A DNA stretch of 5,509 nt, taken from contig JAILBI010000023.1 in assembly GCA_024681175.1 (NCBI GenBank), positions 1 through 5,509 on the forward strand, given 5' to 3'. The position numbers were made by a program, and so were the translations under genes. The notes below the pieces were generated by a model. It did no database searches, was not told where the DNA came from, and saw only the letters and a program-made list of their open reading frames with translations. Below, one piece after another: positions 1-5,509 of this stretch (its first letter is position 1; every line of letters starts with the position of its first letter). The stretch comes from Acholeplasmatales bacterium (lineage in GTDB: Bacteria > Bacillota_I > Bacilli_A > Acholeplasmatales > Anaeroplasmataceae).

Positions 1-1455
1 TTAAAAAGAATGAGAAATGATTTATATGATAAGCTAGAAAGATTACCTATTTCATTTTTTGATAAAAATAAAACAGGTGATATTATTTCAAGATTTACAA
101 ATGATGTAGATAACATTGGTGAAATGCTAAATACAACATTAGTTGAAATAATTACAGGTGTTATTCAGATTGTTGGAACAATATTCTTATTAATATATGT
201 AAATTATATTTTAGGATTAATAGTTGTTTTAGCAACACCTATATTAATGTTTTTAACAAAAAGAATTATTAAATCAGGAACCCAAGCCTTCCGTGGTCAA
301 TCAAGAGCCTTAGGTACACTTGATGGCTATGTTTCAGAAATGATTGAAGGAGAAAAGGTTGTAAAAATATTTAATTATGAAAATGAAAGCATTGATGAAT
401 TTTCATATCTAAATGATAATTTAAAATATTATCAAGCAAAGGCCCAATTTAAATCCGGTTTAATTGGTCCTATAACACATCAAATATGTAATGTAATATA
501 TGTTATTGTTGCAATATTAGGATGTAAGTTTATCATTGATCGTACATTTACAGTTGGTGGATTAACTATTGCTTTAAAATACACAAGACAATATAATAGA
601 CCAATTAATGATATATCTATGCAGACAAATGTTATTTTATCATCTTTAGCATCTGCAGAGCGTGTTTTTGCAATAATAGATGAAAAAGAAGAAGAAAATA
701 ATGGTGAACAATTTTATCCAATTAACGGAGATATTAAATTTGATGATGTATCATTTGGTTATATTAAGGATGTAATGGTATTAAAGCATTTTAATTTAGA
801 TATTAAAAAAGGTACTAAAATTGCATTAGTAGGTTCAACTGGTGCAGGAAAAACAACTATTACAAATCTTTTAAATAGATTTTATGATTATAATGATGGT
901 CATATATATCTTGATGGACATGAAATAACTGAATATGATAAAGCATATTTAAGAAGAAATATTTCATATGTTATGCAGGATACACATCTATTTACAGGAA
1001 CAATTAAAGAAAATATATTATATGGTAATTTAGAAGCAAATGAAGATGATGTTTATGCTGCAGCACAATTATCTTGTGCAGATAGATTTATATCTCATTT
1101 GCCAAATAAATATGATACTTTAATTAAAAATGATGGTGAAAGCTTATCACAAGGTGAAAGACAGCTATTAAATATCGCAAGATGCTGTATATCAAAGTCA
1201 CCTATTATTGTACTTGATGAGGCTACATCATCGGTTGATACAAGAACGGAAAGCTTTATACAAGAGGGCTTATATAATTTAATGAAAGAAAAGACAACAT
1301 TTATAGTTGCACATAGATTATCTACAGTTAGAAAATGTGATTTAATTGTTGTCCTTGAGCATGGTACTATTATAGAAGTTGGAAACCATGATCAATTATT
1401 AAATTTAAAAGGAAGATATTATAATTTATATAATGGTCATGAAGAATTAGATTAA
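1..1455 (+). CDS. ABC exporter half-transporter (permease + ATPase fusion), 5' end missing
   Basis: ATP-driven membrane exporter subunit of the multidrug/lipid type, expected to work as a homo- or heterodimer in the cytoplasmic membrane. The frame is already open at base 1, and the first in-frame ATG (base 10) lies inside the conserved permease, so it is not the true start. By comparison with ~580-600-residue exporters, roughly 100-120 residues are missing. Numbering from that ATG, the intracellular-loop motif GDIISRFTNDVD is at 23-34, hydrophobic segments at about 46-63, 66-82 and 152-172, and the nucleotide-binding domain starts near 240. Walker A is GSTGAGKTT (275-283, K281), the Q-loop Q323, the signature LSQGE (379-383, a variant of LSGGQ), Walker B IIVLDE (399-404, catalytic E404) and the switch H435. 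All ATPase residues are present, so this subunit should be catalytically competent. LSQGE plus DEATSSVDTRTE resembles the MdlB/YfiC-like group, whose genes often come in pairs; a partner gene may lie upstream. The substrate cannot be inferred. Confident in family, not in cargo. Confidence 0.95.
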   Translation, partial: LKRMRNDLYDKLERLPISFFDKNKTGDIISRFTNDVDNIGEMLNTTLVEIITGVIQIVGTIFLLIYVNYILGLIVVLATPILMFLTKRIIKSGTQAFRGQSRALGTLDGYVSEMIEGEKVVKIFNYENESIDEFSYLNDNLKYYQAKAQFKSGLIGPITHQICNVIYVIVAILGCKFIIDRTFTVGGLTIALKYTRQYNRPINDISMQTNVILSSLASAERVFAIIDEKEEENNGEQFYPINGDIKFDDVSFGYIKDVMVLKHFNLDIKKGTKIALVGSTGAGKTTITNLLNRFYDYNDGHIYLDGHEITEYDKAYLRRNISYVMQDTHLFTGTIKENILYGNLEANEDDVYAAAQLSCADRFISHLPNKYDTLIKNDGESLSQGERQLLNIARCCISKSPIIVLDEATSSVDTRTESFIQEGLYNLMKEKTTFIVAHRLSTVRKCDLIVVLEHGTIIEVGNHDQLLNLKGRYYNLYNGHEELD

Positions 1456-1460
1456 GGAAG
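1454..1460 (+). promoter_or_regulatory. Shine-Dalgarno site of the helicase gene, overlapping the exporter stop
   Basis: AAGGAAG lies five bases before the ATG at 1466. Its first two bases are the last two of the exporter's TAA stop (1453-1455). This fixes the helicase start and implies a two-gene transcript with coupled or readthrough translation. No separate promoter is evident in the 10-base gap. Confidence 0.75.
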
Positions 1461-1465
1461 TAATT

Positions 1466-3781
1466 ATGAAAAATATTGCCGTAAAGGAGCTTGCTTATTT
1501 TTCATCAAGTGAAGGTGATTTATCATTATCACATTATGATGAAAAAAAGGGAGTAGAATGTCATCAATATCTACAAAATAAATATCCAATAGGCTCCTTT
1601 AAGGAATATTATATTAAATGTAATGTTTCTTATTTAAATGAGGATTATATTCTTCATGGGTTTATAGATGGATTAATTAAGGAAGATAATGGTTATATTA
1701 TAAATGAAATAAAATCTACCCAAGAAGAGCTTGATACAATTGAAAAGGAATATTCAAGCCATAAGGCTCAATTAATGATATATGGTTATTTATATGGTCT
1801 TGAAAATAATTTAAATAAGGTACATTTAAGATTAACATATATATCTACAATTGATAATGAAACTAAAGATTTTGATTATTTAATGGATATAGAAGCCTTA
1901 GAAGATTATACATTTAAAGAATTAGAAGGATATATTAAATTCTTATCATTAATGGAAAATAATGATAAAGAAAGAAAAGAAACTATTGATAAAATTAAAT
2001 TTCCTTTTGAAAAAGAAAGAAAGGGCCAAAGGGATATGATGAAGGCTTGCTTTAAAGCCTTAAAGGATGAAGAAATATTATATATTATTGCTCCTACAGG
2101 AATTGGTAAAACAATGGCTTCTATATTTTCTTCTTTAAAAACATTAAATGAAAAAGATAAATTATTTTATTTAACAGCTAAAACAGCTGGTAAATCAGCT
2201 CCTATAGAGGCAGTTAAAATATTAAAAAATAAAGGATTAAAAATGAAAACTATTGATATTACAAGTAAGAAAAAGGCTTGTAATATGAAGGTTGGTCATT
2301 GTGATCCTGATAATTGTCCTTATGCAAAAGGATATTTTGATAGATTAAAGGATACATTACTTGATATTTATACAAATGAAGATATTTTCTCAAGAGAAAT
2401 AATATCTAAATATACTGAGAAGCATAAAATATGCTCATTTGAATTTTCATTATATTTATCATATTATTGTGACTTAATTATATGTGATTATAATTATGTT
2501 TTTGATCCTCATGCTCACCTACAAAGATATTTTGAAGATGATACATATCAACCTAAAATATTATGTGATGAGGCTCATAATTTAGTATCAAGATCAAGAG
2601 AGATGTATTCATCTCAATTATCTTATCTTGATATTATTACACTTCGTGCTAAATTAAATGGTATTAAGCCTTCAATTAGAAAAGAATGTAATAATGTATT
2701 AGATATATTTGATAAATATAGAGAAATAATAAAAGAAAAAGCTTTATATGTTGATGAATCATTAGATATGATATTTGTCGATAGTGTAAAAGCTTTATAT
2801 TTAAAATTAGATGACATCTTAAAGGATTCTAAAAATAAACATATAAAGGATAGAGATGAAATATTTGAATCATTTTATAAAATATTAGATTTTATTAATG
2901 TTTCTGATTATTTTTCTGAAGCTCATCGTATGTTTGTTAAACAAGAGGATGAAAATATTATTATATCTATATTTTGTTTAGATGCATCTAAATTTATATT
3001 AGATACAATTAAAGAAACAATTCATGGTATTGTATTTTTTTCTGCAACATTATATCCAATTAATTATTACACTAATTTATTAACAAAAGGGGAAGGTAAA
3101 TATTTAGAGCTTGAATCTCCTTTTGATCCTAATAAATTAGATATTATTATTAATGATAAAATATCTACAAGATATAAGGATAGAACATCTAGCCTTGATA
3201 TGATAATAGATACAATTGATAGAATCGTTAAAAGAAAGGGTAATTATATTATATTTTTTCCATCATATGCATATATGAAAATGGTTCTTGATTTAATATC
3301 TGAGGATGATTCATATGAAAAAATAATCCAAGAGCCATATATGCCTTTAGATAAACAAGAAGAGGTGTTAAATAGATTTAATGATACATCTAATACAAAG
3401 GTTGGATTTTTTGTGATGGGTGGAATGTTTTCTGAAGGAATCGATTTAGTTGGAGATATGTTATCAGGAGTCATAATAGTTGGGGTAGGTTTACCTTTAA
3501 TATGTGATGAAAATAATATATTAAAGGATTATTATGATAATATATATAATGATGGTTTTTCTTATGCATATACATATCCAGGATTTTCAAAGGTTATACA
3601 GGCAGTAGGGCGTGTAATAAGAGGATATGATGATTATGGGTTTGCGATATTATTAGATAATAGATATTCATATGATGAATATATTAAAATTATGCCACCT
3701 AATTGGAAAAGAAAAGAATATGTAAAAAATGGTTATGATTTAAATAAAAAATTATTATCATTTTTTAAAGAAGAAAAATAA
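1466..3781 (+). CDS. XPD/DinG-family DNA helicase with N-terminal PD-(D/E)XK nuclease-like domain
   Basis: Predicted 771-residue ATP-dependent DNA helicase (COG1199-type, superfamily 2), expected to act in DNA repair or removal of blocking structures. The N-terminal ~165 residues resemble a RecB-like PD-(D/E)XK nuclease: GFIDG (D68), NEIK (E81, K83) and QLMIY (Q102, Y106), so the metal-binding residues and the QxxxY motif are present. The helicase core follows: a GQR element at 187-189, Walker A APTGIGKT (209-216, K215), DEAH (368-371), SAT (526-528), GGMFSEGID (652-660) and QAVGRVIRG (712-720) with arginines R716 and R719. Four cysteines between Walker A and DEAH (C272, C279, C284, C323) fit the XPD/DinG iron-sulfur cluster domain, and C323 is followed by the typical CDYNYVFDP (340-348). 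The ATG has a strong ribosome site and lies 10 bases after the exporter gene. Nuclease activity and 5'-to-3' polarity are inferred from the family. It is not a classic E. coli-type DinG, which lacks this nuclease domain. Confidence 0.92.
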   Translation: MKNIAVKELAYFSSSEGDLSLSHYDEKKGVECHQYLQNKYPIGSFKEYYIKCNVSYLNEDYILHGFIDGLIKEDNGYIINEIKSTQEELDTIEKEYSSHKAQLMIYGYLYGLENNLNKVHLRLTYISTIDNETKDFDYLMDIEALEDYTFKELEGYIKFLSLMENNDKERKETIDKIKFPFEKERKGQRDMMKACFKALKDEEILYIIAPTGIGKTMASIFSSLKTLNEKDKLFYLTAKTAGKSAPIEAVKILKNKGLKMKTIDITSKKKACNMKVGHCDPDNCPYAKGYFDRLKDTLLDIYTNEDIFSREIISKYTEKHKICSFEFSLYLSYYCDLIICDYNYVFDPHAHLQRYFEDDTYQPKILCDEAHNLVSRSREMYSSQLSYLDIITLRAKLNGIKPSIRKECNNVLDIFDKYREIIKEKALYVDESLDMIFVDSVKALYLKLDDILKDSKNKHIKDRDEIFESFYKILDFINVSDYFSEAHRMFVKQEDENIIISIFCLDASKFILDTIKETIHGIVFFSATLYPINYYTNLLTKGEGKYLELESPFDPNKLDIIINDKISTRYKDRTSSLDMIIDTIDRIVKRKGNYIIFFPSYAYMKMVLDLISEDDSYEKIIQEPYMPLDKQEEVLNRFNDTSNTKVGFFVMGGMFSEGIDLVGDMLSGVIIVGVGLPLICDENNILKDYYDNIYNDGFSYAYTYPGFSKVIQAVGRVIRGYDDYGFAILLDNRYSYDEYIKIMPPNWKRKEYVKNGYDLNKKLLSFFKEEK

Positions 3782-3810
3782 AAAATGCACATTTTGTGCA
3801 TTTTTATTTT
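3781..3810. terminator. Bidirectional hairpin terminator between convergent helicase and HIT genes
   Basis: A perfect 11-base-pair inverted repeat (arms 3781-3791 and 3795-3805, loop TTT at 3792-3794) has core TGCACA/TGTGCA flanked by A5 on the left and T5 on the right. Read on the plus strand it is followed by T-rich sequence ending the helicase transcript. Read on the minus strand it gives an equivalent U-tract for the HIT transcript. The left arm begins on the last base of the helicase stop, and the HIT stop (3809-3811) lies just outside the right arm. The stem is AT-rich, so it may be only moderately strong. Confidence 0.8.
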
Positions 3811-4210
3811 AAATATTTTTAATTAAATCATTTCTTACTTCATCTAAATCATATAATCCTTGATGATTTGCTTCTTTAAAGCCAAAATCATCATTTTTAT
3901 ATCTTGGAATAATATGTACATGGAAATGCATTACACTTTGTCCTGCAGCTTCTTTACAATTATTTAAAATATTTAAACCATCTGGATTATATGTTTTATT
4001 AATTACATTAGCTAAATATTTAGCTTTTTCCATTACCTTTGAATAAATATCATTAGGAATATCTAATATATTTTCATAATGAGCTTTAGGAAGTACTAAT
4101 GTATGACCTTTACCAATTTGTGATAAATCTAGGATTGCTAAAACATCATTATCCTCATATATTTTTTTAGAAGGTATTTCACCATTTATAATTTTACAAA
4201 AAACACACAT
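3809..4210 (-). CDS. HIT-family nucleotide hydrolase/transferase (histidine triad protein)
   Basis: Small cytoplasmic protein of the histidine triad superfamily (HINT/Hit branch), which typically hydrolyses nucleotide phosphoramidates or related adenylylated compounds; the physiological substrate is unknown. With the start chosen here it has 133 residues, normal for the family. It opens MCVFCKI, with a CxxC pair (C2, C5) that is common in bacterial members and may bind zinc. GHTLVLPKAHYENI (35-48) follows, then NILNN (80-84), and the triad HFHVHII with H95, H97 and H99, H97 being the expected nucleophile. The frame extends five codons further to an ATG at 4225, but that ATG overlaps a GGAGG eight bases before the inner ATG, so the inner start is preferred. 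The gene stands alone, convergent with the helicase and divergent from the patatin gene. Family certain; precise substrate unassigned. Confidence 0.95.
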   Translation of the reverse strand: MCVFCKIINGEIPSKKIYEDNDVLAILDLSQIGKGHTLVLPKAHYENILDIPNDIYSKVMEKAKYLANVINKTYNPDGLNILNNCKEAAGQSVMHFHVHIIPRYKNDDFGFKEANHQGLYDLDEVRNDLIKNI

Positions 4211-4218
4211 TTTTTTAT

Positions 4219-4223
4219 CCTCC
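4219..4223 (-). promoter_or_regulatory. Start-deciding Shine-Dalgarno site of the HIT gene
   Basis: On the minus strand, GGAGG at 4223-4219 is followed by an eight-base A-rich spacer and the ATG at 4210-4208. This is near-ideal spacing. The alternative upstream ATG (4225-4223) overlaps this site and has no comparable purine-rich site in front of it. The site therefore supports a protein beginning MCVFC. Confidence 0.8.
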
Positions 4224-4228
4224 ATTTA

Positions 4229-4237
4229 TGATATAAT
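4229..4237 (+). promoter_or_regulatory. Extended -10 promoter element of the patatin gene
   Basis: TGATATAAT on the plus strand is a perfect extended -10 element (TGnTATAAT). No good -35 box is found 16-18 bases upstream, only a T-run, which an extended -10 can tolerate. The expected start of transcription is near 4244, giving a leader of about 42 bases before the ATG at 4287. It overlaps the HIT -10 element by two bases. Confidence 0.6.
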
Positions 4238-4264
4238 TTTAATAGTTTTTAAGATAAATTACAA
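4236..4264 (-). promoter_or_regulatory. Probable sigma-A promoter of the HIT gene
   Basis: On the minus strand, a -35-like TTGTAA (4264-4259, 4 of 6 to consensus), a 17-base spacer and a -10-like TAAAAT (4241-4236, 5 of 6) are correctly spaced. Transcription would begin near 4229, giving a leader of about 19 bases that contains the GGAGG site, which agrees with the inner start. In DNA this AT-rich such matches occur by chance, so the assignment is tentative. Confidence 0.5.
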
Positions 4265-4274
4265 GAATAGTTCA

Positions 4275-4281
4275 AAAGGTG
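4275..4281 (+). promoter_or_regulatory. Ribosome binding site of the patatin gene
   Basis: AAAGGTG ends five bases before the ATG at 4287. It is a moderate match to the anti-Shine-Dalgarno sequence and supports this ATG as the start, which leaves about 20 residues before the first strand of the patatin fold. Confidence 0.65.
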
Positions 4282-4286
4282 AATAT

Positions 4287-5228
4287 ATGAAAAAGTTTGA
4301 ATATCTTGATAAAATTAAAAAAGGCGATGCAAGTGATAATATAACTGATGGCTTATTATTATTACAAGGTGGGGCATTTAGAGGTGTTTATACATCTGGA
4401 GTGCTTGATTGCTTAATGAATAATGATATTAATTTATCTACCTGCATTGGAATATCTGCAGGAGCTTTAAATGGTGTTAATTATATTGCAGGAAATATAG
4501 GGAGAGCTGCATTAATTAATTTAGGGCATAGACACGATTCTGCCTGGGTAGGATTAAAGGCCTTTAGAGATAAGAAAAATAATGGCTTTATAGGATTTAA
4601 TTTTTGTTTTAATCAATTTAATAAGGAATATCCACTAAATACAGATAGATTTTTTAATGGTGGAAGAAGATTTATTTGTGGTGCAACATCACTTAAGGAA
4701 GGTACAATTCATTATTTTGAAAACAATAATGAAGATATATTTAAAGCTGTAATGGCATCTTCATCAATGCCATATATATCTAAGCCTGTTAAAATAGGCA
4801 ATGATTTATATTTAGATGGTGGCTGTAATGATAGTATTCCAATTAAATATGCATTAACATTTAATAAAAAAACATTAGTAGTTTTAACAAGAGAGCTTGG
4901 CTATAGAGTTCCTTTAAAAACTAAACGAATATATAGAAGAAGAGATAATATAATAAATCATAGTATATATGGTAAATATCCTAATTTTATTCAATCATTA
5001 CAAAATATGGATAAAATATATAATATTGATTTTGAATTAATTGAAGAGCTATATCATAATAAAGAAATAATGGTTATTGCCCCATCTCATCCATTAAATG
5101 ATATTGGAAGATTGGAAGGAGATATGTCTAAATTAGGTGCATTATATTATTTAGGATATAGTGATGCATTAAATAAATTAAAAGAAATTAGAGAATTCTT
5201 TGAAATAGATAAAAAAGAATCACATTAA
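4287..5228 (+). CDS. Patatin-like phospholipase/esterase, YjjU-like
   Basis: Predicted serine acyl hydrolase of 313 residues with a Ser-Asp dyad, acting on membrane lipids or other acyl esters. Key motifs are in the expected order: the oxyanion-hole loop QGGAFRG (27-33, R32), the nucleophile elbow GISAG (55-59, S57) and the DGG motif with the catalytic aspartate (D177-G178-G179). The overall plan, with a C-terminal block around PSHPLNDIGRLEGD (266-279) and a closing GYSDALNKL (290-298), resembles the COG4667/YjjU group of cytosolic patatin-like proteins. No signal peptide or membrane segment is visible. It is transcribed divergently from the HIT gene out of a short shared promoter region. Its TAA stop overlaps the stop of the minus-strand RhuM gene, and no hairpin terminator follows. 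The active site looks intact; the substrate is not known from sequence. Confidence 0.93.
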   Translation: MKKFEYLDKIKKGDASDNITDGLLLLQGGAFRGVYTSGVLDCLMNNDINLSTCIGISAGALNGVNYIAGNIGRAALINLGHRHDSAWVGLKAFRDKKNNGFIGFNFCFNQFNKEYPLNTDRFFNGGRRFICGATSLKEGTIHYFENNNEDIFKAVMASSSMPYISKPVKIGNDLYLDGGCNDSIPIKYALTFNKKTLVVLTRELGYRVPLKTKRIYRRRDNIINHSIYGKYPNFIQSLQNMDKIYNIDFELIEELYHNKEIMVIAPSHPLNDIGRLEGDMSKLGALYYLGYSDALNKLKEIREFFEIDKKESH

Positions 5229-5509
5229 TTGGAATTTATTCTATATCCTAAAGATATAATCATATCTAAATTATATAAATTTGTAGGTCTAGTCACATCT
5301 CTATTATTTTCAATTTGAACTTGCAAAATTTTTTTGCATGTTGAGCATTCTTCAAGCTCATTTTGAGAATAAATATTATTAATATGATATTCTAAATTCT
5401 GTCTAGTAGTATCAAAAAGAGTTATTAATTGCTCCTTATTTAACCAAACAGTATCCTCATTAGGATCTACATTTACATTTAATTTTATTTCATCATAATT
5501 AAATAAAAT
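5225..5509 (-). CDS. RhuM-family protein, N-terminal domain only; start off the right edge, C-terminus short
   Basis: An open minus-strand frame runs from the window edge to a TAA at 5227-5225 and gives 94 visible residues. They match the N-terminal part of RhuM-family proteins as I recall them: DTVWLNKEQLITLF (visible residues 19-32), then TTRQNLEYHINNIYSQNEL (34-52), which looks like a helix-turn-helix DNA-binding segment, and finally RPTNLYNLDMIISLGYRINS (74-93). Only a short N-terminal stretch is likely missing off the edge, because family members usually begin just before this ILF-type strand. Typical RhuM proteins are about 300 residues or more and continue past this block with a K-R-G...F-R-x-W-A segment. 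Here a stop follows INSN, and no such continuation appears in any minus-strand frame beyond it. The gene is therefore either a truncated remnant (pseudogene) or a reduced stand-alone DNA-binding protein. RhuM genes are typical of genomic islands and restriction-modification loci; their molecular role is poorly known. Confidence 0.8.
   Translation of the reverse strand: MLFNYDEIKLNVNVDPNEDTVWLNKEQLITLFDTTRQNLEYHINNIYSQNELEECSTCKKILQVQIENNRDVTRPTNLYNLDMIISLGYRINSN

Noticed and set aside
10..12. ATG at base 10 as the exporter start
   Set aside because: The frame is open upstream to base 1, and the sequence after the ATG is already the inner permease region (RLPISFFDKNKTGD), so the true start is outside the window.
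2623..2817. 64-codon open frame on the minus strand
   Set aside because: It lies wholly inside the helicase gene, antisense, with low-complexity composition and no recognisable domain. It is explained by AT-rich codon use on the other strand.
3244..3474. 76-codon open frame on the minus strand
   Set aside because: It is antisense to the conserved C-terminal helicase motifs, which are clearly the real coding sequence. No family resemblance was seen.
1466..3781. Type IV CRISPR-associated DinG-like helicase
   Set aside because: No cas genes or repeat array are in the window. The gene follows an ABC exporter and is followed by a HIT gene.
5322..5338. 7-base-pair inverted repeat TGCAAAA-TTT-TTTTGCA after the patatin gene
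   Set aside because: It lies inside the RhuM coding frame, its stem is short and AT-rich, and no T-run follows on the plus strand. A terminator for patatin cannot be supported.
4287..5509. Patatin plus DNA-binding fragment as a defence cassette (CBASS-like, patatin effector)
   Set aside because: No cyclic-nucleotide synthase or other signalling gene is present, the patatin resembles the housekeeping YjjU-like group, and the RhuM fragment is convergent rather than in an operon with it.
1..5509. Mycoplasma-type genetic code (TGA as tryptophan)
   Set aside because: The tryptophans identified in the helicase, patatin and RhuM frames use TGG, and no in-frame TGA occurs in any of the genes.

Overview
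The window comes from a very AT-rich bacterial genome with tightly packed genes, good Shine-Dalgarno sites and TAA at all five visible stops. The three tryptophan codons I located are TGG, and no in-frame TGA occurs, so this is the standard bacterial code rather than the mycoplasma code. Protein flavour and base composition suggest a low-GC Bacillota, for example an Erysipelotrichia/RF39-like gut Bacilli lineage or a Clostridia relative. The exact taxon cannot be fixed from this sequence.

Layout, left to right. (1) Bases 1-1455 (+) hold the 3' portion of an ABC exporter half-transporter; its N-terminus lies off the left edge. (2) Ten bases later, at 1466-3781 (+), is a 771-residue XPD/DinG-type superfamily 2 helicase. 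It has four candidate iron-sulfur cysteines and an N-terminal PD-(D/E)XK nuclease-like domain with its key residues present. (3) A compact hairpin at 3781-3805 separates this gene from a convergent HIT-family nucleotide hydrolase/transferase (3809-4210, -). Its likely start is five codons inside the longest open frame. (4) A divergent intergenic region carries back-to-back, overlapping promoter elements for the HIT gene and for a patatin-like esterase (4287-5228, +). (5) At the right edge (5225-5509, -) is a RhuM-family protein fragment that shares a TTAA with the patatin stop. It ends just after the conserved GYR-(V/I)-NS block, so the long C-terminal part of normal RhuM proteins is missing.

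The exporter and helicase are probably co-transcribed, but no functional link between them is evident. The HIT and patatin genes look like ordinary housekeeping or lipid/nucleotide metabolism genes sharing a bidirectional promoter region. The RhuM remnant is the only sign of accessory DNA, because this family is typical of genomic islands and restriction-modification neighbourhoods. I see no RNA gene, CRISPR array, insertion sequence or attachment site, and no convincing undescribed multi-gene system. The most notable items are the helicase-nuclease fusion and the C-terminally short RhuM gene.
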